Shown here: piece after piece, positions 36,361-46,304 of the stretch
Layout of the letters: the number at the start of each line of letters is the position of its first letter
Position numbering within the stretch: position 1 is the first letter of the stretch
Assembly (NCBI GenBank): GCA_958510875.1
Contig: OY294068.1
Span: 16,407,282 to 16,471,281 of the forward strand
Source: Endomychus coccineus
Taxonomy: Eukaryota; Arthropoda; Insecta; Coleoptera; Endomychidae
Reading direction: 5' to 3'
Length of the DNA stretch: 64,000 nucleotides
Made by a program: the position numbers and the translations under genes
Notes under the pieces: model-generated
Told to the model about the DNA's origin: nothing
The model's database searches: none
What the model saw: the letters and a program-made list of their open reading frames with translations, nothing else

Positions 36361-36361
<1 letters not shown>
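33961..36361. other. unassigned sequence, 2.4 kb
   Basis: AT-rich with short ORFs only. I recognise no gene, element end or repeat. It ends at the tail of the intact retrotransposon. Confidence 0.45.

Positions 36362-36362
<1 letters not shown>

Positions 36363-36392
<30 letters not shown>
36363..36392 (-). repeat. (CTAAA)6 3' tail of the retrotransposon
   Basis: Six tttag units on the plus strand, followed by tttat. They mark the 3' terminus of the minus-strand element. They are not the insect telomere repeat TTAGG. Confidence 0.85.
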
Positions 36393-36400
<8 letters not shown>

Positions 36401-36644
36401 TCTCAACAGATACAATATGTAGTTTAAAAGAAAAGAAAACAAACATTTTTGTATTAGAGATACAGTCAAAGGGAAGGGAAAAATGTGCATGCATTATGAC
36501 AAGTGTATAAAAGTCATGCATACATCATTACTAGTACATATTTTATATTATAAGTAAGAACTAATTAAATAAAAAAAGATAAGATACATAATTTTACATG
36601 TTGCGTGCGTAGCCATCATATTCTAGAAGAGAGTATGGTTCGCA

Positions 36645-39524
36645 CTAACACAAAATTTTTAAAATGCCGTTTCTAAATTTAGCTATGGCAAGGGATCCTT
36701 CGCGAAACTCAGCGGGAAGCACGTTAAAAAATTTAATTGCTCCATAATGTGTCCCACATTCAGTCAAGTTAAGATTGTGAGAGGGATATCTGTAACTTTT
36801 GTTTACGTTTCTTGTCTCATATCGATGTACTATTTTATCGTTTGCAAAAGAAGATTTATCATGTACTTTTAAAAACATAAGATATTCAAAAATGTAAGCC
36901 CCATACACCGTGAGAAGGTTAAGCTTTTTGAAAGTACCCCTGCAAGTTTCGTCATGTTTTTGACGTGTCATTATTCTGACAGCTCGTTTTTGGATTTTAA
37001 AGATTTCTTCAATATGGGAAGTTCCTCCCCATAGTAAAATACTATATTTCATGATAGAGAAGAAATTCGCATAGTATATAGTTTTTAGTATGTCTAAATT
37101 AAAATTATTTCTTAGCACTCTGAGTGCGTAGCATGTCTTGTTCAACCTAGAGCCTAGAGAAGCAACCTCGTCATCCCAACTTAAGTGCTCATCTAACGTG
37201 ACACCTAACATTTTTGTTTTTTTGCAAACCTCCAGGTCCGTCTGAGACAGTGTCAAGGTAGGTGGAGATTCTACATTTGACTGTCGTGTTTTAAAGATTA
37301 CACATGATGTTTTAGACTCGTTCAGAATTAATTGATTACAATTAAACCAATCCTTGACATTGTCCCAGTCTTTCCCGTGGCTTGTAATATCAGCGATTTC
37401 TTTGGCTTTTATTGAAACGTTACTATCATCGGCATAATTTACAATATTGAAGTTTATGGAGTTGTTTGAGGATAGATTGTTTATATACACTAGGAAAAAT
37501 AATGGTCCAAGCACGCTGCCCTGTGGCACGCCAGTCAGCATATCCTTTATTTCCGATTCATAGCATTCGTTGTCATTTTTTATAATAACTTTTTGACCTC
37601 TGTTGGAAAGGTAACTTACACATAAATCGTGCACATTTGATCTGATGCCTGCTGCGTGCAATTTTTGTAATAAAATTTTTCGGTTAATGACATCGAACGC
37701 TTTCGATAAATCGAGAAAAAGGCCAACCACTATGTTTCCCTTGTCTAGGGCATTGTAAAGTTGCTGAACAAAGGCAAACAGAGCCGTGTGTGTGGACCTT
37801 CCTTTTAGAAAACCATGCTGAAAATTGTTAAAGAAATTTGTACTTTTAAAAAAACTTGATAGGCGATTGGCTAGAATAGTTTCAAAAATGTTTGCAATTG
37901 TCGGAATTAAGCTTATAGGCCTGTAATTGTTGAGATCATTTTTGTCACCCTTTTTGTAAATTGGGATGACGAGGGCGATCTTCCAGGCGTTCGGAAAGAC
38001 CCCCTGCCTTACACAGCTGTTGAACAATTTTAGAAGAGGCTGCCTGATCTCTGACAGTATTTGTTTGACAATACATGGCGATAATCCATCCCACCCTGCA
38101 CTATTTTTATTTTTTAATTTTTGCACCACAGCGGCAATTTCAGCTTCAGAAATGTCACTGAAAAACATAGATTTTTCGGATATTTCGCTTTGTGCGTTAA
38201 CTTTTCCTTTGTTCACTTTATTCAATAAATGGGATAATTCAGTAAAAATATTATTAAATTTATCCGGTAAATTTTCAAGGTCAATATTGTCAGGAATCAC
38301 TGCTGCCCCTTCCTTACTTTTTTGTTTCAAAGGTTTACCTAAAGAGTCATGTACAAGAGACCACATACATTTGCCCTTATTCGCCGATGCGTTAATTTTG
38401 GAGGTATAGTAATTTACTTTTTCAGAGTCTAATTTATATTTATAGATCGAATGAAATTCGTTAAACTGCAGTTTAGTTATTCTATTATGTATGTACAAAT
38501 CATGCATTAACTTAAGATGCTCAGTCATTAGTTTTAGTTTCTGACTTTTCCAAGGGGTTTTAAAAGAATTTCTATTTTTGTTGTTTTTATATTTTTTAAT
38601 TGGGAAGCATTTAGTAAAATTTGTATTTAATACATTCATAAAATTATCTACCGTTTGATCGAGAGTATTTTCATTATTTTTTTGATTGTCTGGAGCTAGC
38701 ATGTCCCAATTGACATTTCTTAATAGAGACTTAAATTTTTCAACATTTTTTTGGTTAAAGCTACGTTTGTATGTGTACGTTGATGGGGTAATATTTTTAT
38801 TTTTATCACATACCTCCAGAATCTGCGCATAGTGATATGTAAATAATGTCCTCAAGACGCCTGCCTTGCAATCCAGAGGGAGGTTTGTGGCTATATTATC
38901 CAAAAGAGTTTGGCTAGTAGGAGTTACTCTAGTGTGCTCGTGGATCAAAGTTACTAAGTTAAAAGAAGTTAAAAGACTTACCAAATCTTGTTTTTCTTTG
39001 CTATTGCTAGAAAAATCTACATTCCAGTCCCCTACTATTATGGGGTACTTTTTTTCTGATAATATTTGAGAACACATCACCTCTAGATTGCTAAGGAATA
39101 CGTCGACACTCCCCTCTGGGGGCTTATAAATACATAGAATGACACAACATACTCCACTTATTAGGCACTCAATAGCTGAACACTCAAACACATAGGCACT
39201 TGACATTGAAGTGAAGTCTGTCCTTTCTTTGTACTTGAGATTGGGGCTGACGAACAGGGCACATCCTCCATGCTGACCAACTTCTCTGGAGAAATGTGAG
39301 GCTAGGTTTAGCCCTTTAAAAGCGAATAGCTCAATTTGCTGTGAGCTTTGCCAGGTCTCTGTGACGGCTAGAACTTGACAGCCCCCTGCTTCGCCAAGAA
39401 ACACTTCAAGTTGGTTGTAGGAGCTGCATAAGGACCTAACATTCTGGTGTATAATTCTGGTATGGTTTGTACATCCCTGTTTACCGATGCACTTATTATT
39501 TAAATAATTTTCAAATACATGCAC
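36645..39524 (-). CDS. ORF2: endonuclease-reverse transcriptase, 959 residues
   Basis: This enzyme would nick target DNA and copy the element RNA into the nick (target-primed reverse transcription). The N-terminal APE-type endonuclease (residues ~22-235) shows IIHQNVRSL (N28), VTETW (E56), GDWNVD (D166, N168) and LLDNIATN (D209). The closing motif reads T229-Y230-H231 instead of S-D-H. Codon 230 is TAT (38835-38837), one base from GAT. The RT spans ~500-860: NNYRPISLIPTIANIFE, motif A FLDLSKAFD (603-611), motif B GVPQGSVLGPLFF, catalytic YADD (697-700), and thumb KMLGVTLDEHLSWDDEV. No RNase H or C-terminal zinc knuckle is seen. No stop interrupts the frame. The RT looks competent; the endonuclease may not be. 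Confidence 0.93.
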   Translation of the reverse strand: MHVFENYLNNKCIGKQGCTNHTRIIHQNVRSLCSSYNQLEVFLGEAGGCQVLAVTETWQSSQQIELFAFKGLNLASHFSREVGQHGGCALFVSPNLKYKERTDFTSMSSAYVFECSAIECLISGVCCVILCIYKPPEGSVDVFLSNLEVMCSQILSEKKYPIIVGDWNVDFSSNSKEKQDLVSLLTSFNLVTLIHEHTRVTPTSQTLLDNIATNLPLDCKAGVLRTLFTYHYAQILEVCDKNKNITPSTYTYKRSFNQKNVEKFKSLLRNVNWDMLAPDNQKNNENTLDQTVDNFMNVLNTNFTKCFPIKKYKNNKNRNSFKTPWKSQKLKLMTEHLKLMHDLYIHNRITKLQFNEFHSIYKYKLDSEKVNYYTSKINASANKGKCMWSLVHDSLGKPLKQKSKEGAAVIPDNIDLENLPDKFNNIFTELSHLLNKVNKGKVNAQSEISEKSMFFSDISEAEIAAVVQKLKNKNSAGWDGLSPCIVKQILSEIRQPLLKLFNSCVRQGVFPNAWKIALVIPIYKKGDKNDLNNYRPISLIPTIANIFETILANRLSSFFKSTNFFNNFQHGFLKGRSTHTALFAFVQQLYNALDKGNIVVGLFLDLSKAFDVINRKILLQKLHAAGIRSNVHDLCVSYLSNRGQKVIIKNDNECYESEIKDMLTGVPQGSVLGPLFFLVYINNLSSNNSINFNIVNYADDSNVSIKAKEIADITSHGKDWDNVKDWFNCNQLILNESKTSCVIFKTRQSNVESPPTLTLSQTDLEVCKKTKMLGVTLDEHLSWDDEVASLGSRLNKTCYALRVLRNNFNLDILKTIYYANFFSIMKYSILLWGGTSHIEEIFKIQKRAVRIMTRQKHDETCRGTFKKLNLLTVYGAYIFEYLMFLKVHDKSSFANDKIVHRYETRNVNKSYRYPSHNLNLTECGTHYGAIKFFNVLPAEFREGSLAIAKFRNGILKILC

Positions 39525-39559
39525 ATTTTTCCCATTACTGTATACATTTTGAATGTTTT

Positions 39560-40561
39560 TTACTGTTGGTACCTCTCGGTTGTCGTCTTTCTGGTAAAAA
39601 ACTTTCTAACGTGCACGCCCGTTGGCCATGTATCTGGAGATAGGGCCGTGTTCACGTCCTCTGCATCCACACTAATCTTAAAAGAAGCGTATAGATCCGA
39701 ATTTCTGGACTGCATTTTCTCGCATGCATGAATTTTTAAATCAGACTTTAGTTCATTTATCAAGTCTTGTTCTTTTGTTGACGGATCAAAGCGGTAAGCA
39801 TGTATAAAATACATCTTAGGGACTGATTTAAGTGTATTTAGGTCCTTTGTGCCTTTCGTAACTGCGTTTTTAATCTTGTTATCTGTGACCTGAGTGTTTA
39901 ATTCGGGTACTTCCATTTGCTGATTATTTGCATTTGTTACTAGGTCATTGTTTATGTTTTGAATGTTTTGATTTAGAGCATTTACTGAAATTCCGTTTCC
40001 CATTTGATTTAGTGACAGCGAGCATTCATTACTCTGTCCGTGTCTGATATGCGCCACCGAACGTCTGTCTCTCTCTCTTCTTTCCACCGGCTGGCTGTTT
40101 CGACTACGACTGTAGTTGCCGTGGGCGAGTCCATTATCCGCAGAGGCAAGGTCGCAGTTTGTAGGCATTTTTAGTAAATTTATACCCTTAGGGGTGTTTT
40201 TTAGCATAGAAATAATTTCCATTTGGTCGCCTATACGTGCTTCTAAGTGATGGTTTAAGGACTTGATAGCGTCAAGTTCACTTTTCATAGAATTTACAAC
40301 AAATTCAAATTTGTCATTGAATACCGGTCCTGCGTCAACATCACAACAATTTTCACTATTTTTGTCTGTTTTAAAAAGAAAACCGAAGAAATTTTTTAAC
40401 ACATCACTGTTTAAGTCTTTTGGCAACGACTGTGCCACAAGAATATCAATAATCACTCTTCTATTTAATTTATTTAGCTCGTTTAGTAGGAGTTCACGGT
40501 TAACATCACATTCAGTCGCCATCTTGATATTCAGACATTTAAGTATCCGATTACAATTCAA
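39560..40561 (-). CDS. ORF1: retrotransposon RNA-binding protein, up to 333 residues
   Basis: ORF1 proteins of this group package the element RNA and act as chaperones. The first ATG gives 333 residues. Met-14 (40520-40522), followed by ATECDVNRELLLNELNKL, is an equally good start. The protein has helical, Leu/Asn-rich N-terminal sequence, a probable short coiled coil around 88-122, a basic Arg-rich patch (RSRNSQPVERRERDRRS, ~152-168), an Asn/Gln-rich linker (175-235) and a C-terminal domain (~249-322: PKMYFIHAYRFDPSTKEQDL, CEKMQSRNSDLYASFKI, WPTGVHVRKFF). That C-terminal pattern is common to ORF1 of CR1-like elements, from memory of the family. No CCHC zinc knuckles are present. It precedes ORF2 by 35 bp, so ORF2 is probably translated by reinitiation or readthrough. 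Confidence 0.85.
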   Translation of the reverse strand: MNCNRILKCLNIKMATECDVNRELLLNELNKLNRRVIIDILVAQSLPKDLNSDVLKNFFGFLFKTDKNSENCCDVDAGPVFNDKFEFVVNSMKSELDAIKSLNHHLEARIGDQMEIISMLKNTPKGINLLKMPTNCDLASADNGLAHGNYSRSRNSQPVERRERDRRSVAHIRHGQSNECSLSLNQMGNGISVNALNQNIQNINNDLVTNANNQQMEVPELNTQVTDNKIKNAVTKGTKDLNTLKSVPKMYFIHAYRFDPSTKEQDLINELKSDLKIHACEKMQSRNSDLYASFKISVDAEDVNTALSPDTWPTGVHVRKFFTRKTTTERYQQ

Positions 40562-40610
40562 GCTAGCGGGTCTTCTGACGATTATCCAATTCTAGTCATT
40601 CCTGATATTC

Positions 40611-40959
40611 AACTGGTAGAATTAGTAAAACAGCTCTGCTACAATTCTTTCTGCAAAGGTTTGATCAGTTCATTTGAATTTTGGGGGTCGGATCGCTTAA
40701 TCGTTCACCTGATGTGACTTAAGTACCAAAACTTCCTTCAAAGATAGTCACTGTGTATTATAAATGACAACTACCTGGAAGCCGAAGATGCATTACGTTT
40801 GGAAATAAGAACGTGCTGATTCCCGATTGTATTCCTGACTTTCAAAATAAAGAGATAAAAGAATTCCTAAGATTCAAAACATTCAAGAAAGGACCGTGGA
40901 CGAAAATTCAGAAGGAAATTAGATGAAATTACTAAAATTATTACTTCCCTCACTGTATG
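40611..40959. other. unassigned sequence upstream of the retrotransposon
   Basis: Nothing recognised. The element's 5' end lies near its left edge. Confidence 0.4.
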
Positions 40960-41330
40960 TGGTGTTATTATTATTATTATTATTTATTGAATCACTAGGA
41001 GTTCCTACACTTTTACAGCCTAAGATTATCTTTAAGTTAGAACTCAGAAAAATTCTAGCATTTTTATCTTCCTACCGATCAAAGATAAGGATACTTATCT
41101 TAGTTTGGAGAGAACTCAAAGCCTGTTCAGTATCTTGCTTGACATGCTTTGAGAATGTTATTCCCAATACTGTTGTGGTGTTCGATGTCCATGCAATTTT
41201 TATTGGTCGTTTTTTCCTGTGTTCCCTGCTCCAAAACCCGACAGATTTGTCCAAGTTCAGTTCTGATTCTGATTCTTGTTGGTATTCACAAAATATTAAC
41301 GGAAACATTGCAAACTCACTTTATTGCATA
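40960..41330 (-). pseudogene. LINE C: short RT fragment with (AAT)n tail
   Basis: The minus strand at 41308-41072 reads LNLDKSVGFWSREHRKKRP, then IKIAWTSNTTTVLGITF. This corresponds to the RT region after YADD in several non-LTR clades (K-S-x-G-x-W then V-L-G-I-x-F). The plus-strand (att)n run at 40969-40986 would be the 3' tail. It is heavily 5'-truncated and not the same family as LINE A or B. Confidence 0.6.
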
Positions 41331-42940
41331 TGAAAATCGATACGTACTCTGCATATGCGTCGGCTTATGGGGGGAAATGTGGTATAGGGAAAGTTTTTGT
41401 CTGCAAAATGCTAGAAACGGTTCTATGGAGATTAAATATAGAGGTCCTGAAAGAGGGCATCATTGGTTAGTAGTGTGTCGACTCGAATATGACATTTTAT
41501 ACAGAACACAGAACACAGTGTGTCTTTGTCCGTCCGTGTGCCCGTGTTCGTGTCGTGTGTCCATATGTCCGTGTGTCCATTAAAGCAATATTAAAACATT
41601 CGCTACCTCAAAACTCATCGTTCTGAGAATGAAATAGTGGGCCGAGACGATAATGATGAAATTAAAGTTACAGACAATATATGATGTAGGCTGTCTTCAC
41701 TGTTATCAGCAATTATTGTATATGTTGTTTCTTGATTTATCATCCTCCTGGCTATAGTTGAAAGAAAAAGACACCTTCTAAGTCTCTTCCAACTGCGAAC
41801 GGTCTTATCATGTTGAAAATAGTGAAGTGTTTGGTTAGTATGATGAATTATTTATTTGTACTTATTCACGCACTCTGCCTCATGCAAATTTGAACATTGT
41901 AGGTATTCAGGAGAAACCTACATTCAAATCATGATCAGTTTTCAAAAGGCCCAATCACCGACACTTTTCTCCGATAACAAGAATCGTTTACAATGGAAAT
42001 GAAAGAAAATCAGACTCGCCTTCCTCTTGGAATTCTTCGAGCATGTTTCATTATGAAAGTCTGAAATAATGATGGAAATATATTCTATCTCTACCTTCTT
42101 ATTATGCAAATCTTTACTTTGCATCGTAAGATAAAACTTTGTTTACCTAATTTCGCGAGTAGCTTTGGAAAAAATGTTGGTTCACTTACTTAAGTAATCA
42201 GTTGAAATAATTATCGCAAGAGTATAATAGACAATACTCGATTACACTTCCAAGTCGGGAGATTCTGTAAAACTACACGAAAGGAGTAGCTCCAGTGGTG
42301 TAGGTTATGCGTCGAGTTAAAAGGTAAATTGAGATTATTTCATTCGATGCGAACCATTTTTTCCATTTTCTGGATTTGTTTAGCCTAAAGCATTTTAATT
42401 ATGTTACAAAATATATTACTTAATTCTCTTTAACTCAGACTGCACTTTTAGTAAATCTTAAGGAAGACAGAATCATCCCGCACTTGAAATATTACTCAAT
42501 ATAAAAACTGCACGTATTTCGGAAAATCATAAGTTCAACGATCTTTTTACCTTTCGAAAAGCTAACATCCCTCGTCTTTATGAATCCATGTCTCTTTATG
42601 ATTGGTCCCATTTAACTTGAATGAATAACGTCAACATTACATGCTTAACATTCCATGATAAGTTATCAGGTATATCCGATGAGTGTGTGCCCAGAATACA
42701 ACCTCCATAGAAAAGGAGATATCCACCTTGGTTCTCAACTGACATTAGAAAAAATGAAGAACGCTAGTGAGGGAATTACAACAAACTTGGTGATATGGAT
42801 GCCCTTAATCAATTCAAAGCGTTGAGATCCAAAATTCAAAATTGATAATTCTCTTAAAATGTATATGGAAGTATTGAGAACAATTTGATTTCCGATCCGA
42901 ATAATTTCTGGCCTTATACCAACCTCAAAAACGATGTTTC
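41331..42940. other. unassigned sequence with a cryptic simple repeat
   Basis: 41518-41580 is rich in (tgtcc)(gtg) units, such as gtgtccatatgtccgtgtgtcc. The rest has no recognisable gene or element. Confidence 0.45.
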
Positions 42941-43400
42941 CAAAATTTCTAAAGATATGTACTATAATGGTAACTTTCACAGCGACCCTAATGAGATTGT
43001 AACGTTTGGACGTTGATAATTTTATTTATTGGTCATTTATTATCCCGATAACTATTGTGAGATATCAGGAAAGAATTAACCTCGACCACTGTAGTTTGAT
43101 AGCCCAAGTCAAGTACGTCAATTCGGTAGCGGGTTTCTGGAGAAAGAGAAGATTGAAGCAAAAAGTCACACATTTCTGAAGATAAATACTATAATGGCAA
43201 CCTTATTTGTGAACCTGTAACTTTTGGATGATGATAATTTTATTCAATGGTCATTTATTATTCCGATAACTGTTGCGAGATATTTTATCATAGAAAGAGA
43301 CAACCTCGACTACTGTAGTTTGATAGCCCAAGCTAAGAACGTCAATACGATAGCGGGTCCATGGAGAAACAGAAGAATGACGAAACAAGTCACACATTTC
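42941..43400. repeat. tandem duplication, two ~218 bp copies
   Basis: Landmarks ggtcatttattat(c/t)ccgataact occur at 43031 and 43249, and gtagtttgatagcccaag follows in both. The offset is 218 bp. The second copy abuts the mariner relic, where the transposase C-terminus should continue, so the duplication replaced it or was inserted there. Confidence 0.8.
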
Positions 43401-44140
43401 GCGACATTCAGTGTGAGATTTTTTTTTCGTTGCCAAATGTGGCAGCTTTCCCTTCAAGTCGGCGTTGAATCGTTACAACAGCTCTGCGTAACATACGCCG
43501 GTGATCGTTTTGCCCTTCTCAACGTAATCGATACCGTGTGCATCCCAAAAAACTGTCGCCATGTTTTGTTGACCGATAAACTCACTTTGGTCTGCCTCGG
43601 CTCCGATTCGCTAGGACAAGTTCACTGTTTGGACTGTTTTGTAATTTCTGATATATTGTGATGAATCCATGTTTTGTCCACGGTTACGAAACCGCGCTTG
43701 AATATCGCCAAACATGCCTTTGAAGTTGTCAAACGGTCGCGTTCGTTGTCAACAGAGAGCAAATGCGGCACCCATCTGGCAGATAGACTTCTCATATTCA
43801 AAAATTCATCCAAATGTTCCGTATCCATTTGGTTGAGATGTCCATGACCTCAGTAATTCTGTGCACTTCAACTCGTCGATCGTCCAACATCATATCATGG
43901 ATTTTATCAACGATTTCTGGCGTTGTAACCTCAATTGAATGATCAAAACGTTCGATGTAAACCACGTGTGAATCGTTCCAATTGATGGTGAGGAGTCCCC
44001 ATAATGTTCAACAACGCAAGAAATAATGTTCAATCAAGACGCGAAATTCACTCTTTCCCATGTTTACAAAAATCTTCAAGGTTTCTTCCTTTCGATGGGT
44101 GTCAAAACAGAACTGAATGACATATCAGTCTGAATTATTT
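43400..44140 (-). pseudogene. mariner transposase relic
   Basis: Minus strand: start codon at 44061-44059, then GKSEFRVLIEHYFLR. After a deletion come TTPEIVDKIHDMMLDDRRVE, then NMRSLSARWVPHLLSVDNER, TSKACLAIFKR and FVTVDKTWIHHN (43700-43630). The first catalytic Asp is kept, but the following Glu of VDETW is Lys. It continues as ATVFWDAHGIDYVEKGKTIT and ends at DLKGKLPHLATKKKS (about 43435). The HxDNAPAH box and the third Asp are absent. Several frame changes occur. 44040-44125 is shared with the scrap at 25770. Confidence 0.85.
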
Positions 44141-44149
44141 TTTTCATGG

Positions 44150-44560
44150 ACACTTTGCTCTCGTATTGAACTGGAAACAGTTTTCTATAGGATGCATTTT
44201 CGCTTGGAAAATACTCGAGGATTCGCCTAGGCATCCAGCGTATTCTTTACCTGGTCCATTTGATCTTATTCCAGCTCCTTCGGTTGTTTTAGAGCCATCA
44301 GTGAACCATTTAATCGCCTTTCCACTGATTTTTGCGATGAAATTTTTGTCCTATTCGCTCTTGCGTTGCTGGTCTTCGAAAACATGGATATTGTATTTAA
44401 CAAGTGTGTTGACATCCGAACGCGTTTTGTTCCCGTCAACCCACCATTCTGCTGATTTATTCTTGGACAAGGTAATATTGCACAAATGGCAGAAGTTCTT
44501 TCTTACAGACGTCGGAAGTATTTCATATAGAAAAAAACCGATAATTAGCACTCGAACAAA
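44150..44560 (-). pseudogene. non-LTR element RNase H fragment
   Basis: The minus strand near 44340-44220 reads KAIKWFTDGSKTTEGAGIRS, then NGPGKEYAGCLGES and IFQAKMHP, a clear start of an RNase H domain (FTDGS with the first Asp). The upstream sequence is open in other frames. The plus-strand ORF over this interval is a shadow. It belongs to an R1-like or related element, but the family is not the same copy as the 49-50 kb pieces. Confidence 0.7.
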
Positions 44561-45339
44561 ACTCATTCTATCGGAAATGCGTTACAATATCTCAACAGTG
44601 TGATATGAGCAATTTATACACGCCACAAATTGAACACACACACGCTATTTCCACATGATGGTATTCTTTAGTTACGATATCTACAATGAAATTACTAAAA
44701 ATGGTACGAACAAATCGAATTACGCACTGATGGTTTCGAATTAAACTCGAGCAGCAGACAGAAATCGACCAGTCTCAACAATCATATGCTGCACAGAGCT
44801 TTTTTTAGCCCAATAGTATAACAGTTAGAATCAACATTACGAAACATTAATATTTATAGCACGTCACGAAGCTTTGCCTCATATTGGACACGAATGCCGG
44901 ATTTCAGTTTGAATATTAGAAAAATGGTTTTCGTTTACCGCGAGCTTTTTCAAATGTCTCTCTTGTCAGATGACTGAAAACGCTCAACGTGACAGTATTT
45001 TATTAATATAAAGCGGTTATTAATAGCAGTCACGTAGTTATGAATGAACTTGGAGAAACGGAAAATTTTATTGACAGAATTAAAATACAGACAGACATGT
45101 TCGAAATAAATGAAAATTATAAACATCTTCTATGATTAATTCTAATAACATTTCGGTTGAGGATATCCCAATTTCTCATATATTTCGATGCACCAATAGT
45201 GATATTATATTCCATACTGTCATCATACATTACATCACCTTGCCGGAAAGTGTTGGCTAGCCACTCTCAAAAGAAATCTCACGATTTTCATAATATCAAC
45301 ATATTAATCAGAAAGAAACATATAGCTTTACTTTCATGA
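44561..45339. other. unassigned sequence
   Basis: No recognised gene. Its last part may contain the decayed RT sequence that precedes the PLE fragment. Confidence 0.4.
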
Positions 45340-45424
45340 ATCAACCACCACCTAAATTATATAGTTTTATTAAGATTCATGAGGAAAATAATACCATCAG
45401 ACTCGTAGTATCATTCGTAACAGC
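45340..45424 (+). pseudogene. PLE RT fragment interrupted by a MITE
   Basis: The plus strand reads PPKLYSFIKIHEENNTIRLV followed by VSFV. This matches the PLE motif normally seen as PP(R/K)xYxxPKIHK...RP(I/V)VSSI. The frame continues across the MITE as TAHSVRIGKH (from about 45993) when the element and one target copy are removed in thought. Confidence 0.72.
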
Positions 45425-45992
45425 CACGGTCGTACATACAGGTCTGGGGACTCGTATGTTTGACATGGGTCTCTTACGCGTCGCCAAACTCTAAGTCCCA
45501 CGCTCAGCCACTAGCTAGCGCTTGGATCGAAGTGGTAAAACGATTTCTTTCCGGAATCGCAAGCAGTGTTACTAAGTATTCTGATTTGAGAGAGGAATAG
45601 AACTGTTACTCTTGTCAAAATGTATTACTCACTTTAAAAATAACTTCCCCTTTTTCCTTATACATGCTCGCACACATAAAATACCTCGTTAAAACGATTT
45701 CTATCCGGAATCGCAAGCATCCACTTTTTCCGCATCTTTCGGGACTTTAAAAACAGAAGTTTCTTGCTTTACACTTTTGTACCCCGTTTTGCATTTCGGC
45801 ACAATGCACGATTTCGTAATTTGTTTCTAAAAACGCAGGTATTCCTTGTGTTTACAAGTCAAGTATGACAGTTGTCAGAGAATTTCGACTACTGCGCCAT
45901 CCTTTTTGGTACTACGCGACTACGACGCTTAGCGGACCCACTTCTCACATAGGAAACAGCGTCGAGTCCCCAGACCTGTATGTACGACCGTG
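45425..45992. mobile_element. 568 bp hAT/P-type MITE with near-perfect 8 bp duplication
   Basis: The ends CACGGTCGTACATACAGG and its inverted copy extend as a near-perfect ~30 bp inverted repeat (through tctggggactcg). Flanks are GTAACAGC (45417-45424) and GTTACAGC (45993-46000), an 8 bp target duplication with one mismatch. 8 bp duplications are made by hAT and P superfamilies. The interior has a 30 bp direct repeat, aaaacgatttct(t/a)tccgga and following, at 45537 and 45691. No transposase. Confidence 0.85.
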
Positions 45993-46000
45993 GTTACAGC

Positions 46001-46165
46001 CCACTCAGTTAGGATAGGAAAGCACAAAAGGATAAGGGGAGATTTTACATTATCAAGATACCACACAAAATGCTGCAGTATACGTCTAATTGATCGTTTG
46101 AAATTTTAAAGTCATCATTTTTAATACCTTCGCAAATTTCTATTGATTCTTGTGTTCATTATCAT
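46001..46165 (-). pseudogene. PLE class gamma GIY-YIG tail fragment
   Basis: 46030-46165 aligns with 19277-19410, the end of the class gamma ORF and what follows it (landmarks ttgatcgtttgaaatttta, tcattatttttaatacctt and tctattgattct). It is oriented opposite to the RT fragment across the MITE. Confidence 0.68.
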
Positions 46166-46304
46166 ATTCGTGCTCAGCAATAAAATTTCTGTAAATTTCC
46201 TGAGACCGACGTGGTACCCAGGTTTATTAACTTCCAGGTGGATTATGAGCATTTTCACTCATCGTGTTTAGCACCCTCGAAAACCTCCCAATAACAATTT
46301 TTTC

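Larger units (their letters stand above)
36362..40610 (-). mobile_element. near-intact non-LTR retrotransposon (CR1/Jockey-like)
   Basis: Minus-strand element with ORF1, a 35 bp gap, ORF2, a ~245 bp 3' UTR and a (CTAAA)6 tail (complement of tttag x6 at 36363-36392). Both ORFs are open from end to end, unlike every other element in the window. The 5' end is not defined: the 5' UTR seems short, and no target duplication was found by eye at the flanks. Short tandem tails rather than poly(A) are usual in CR1/L2-related groups. The ORF1 type (coiled-coil plus C-terminal domain, no CCHC knuckles) also fits that side of the tree. Confidence 0.9.

Noticed and set aside
36363..36392. Telomeric repeat (TTTAG)n
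   Set aside because: Only six units, placed exactly at the 3' end of a LINE; the insect telomere unit is TTAGG.
44166..44603. Plus-strand ORF of 145 codons
   Set aside because: Antisense of an RNase H domain (FTDGSK) on the minus strand.
45475..45530. tRNA-like B box near the MITE
   Set aside because: No cloverleaf or matching A box; the sequence belongs to the MITE interior.
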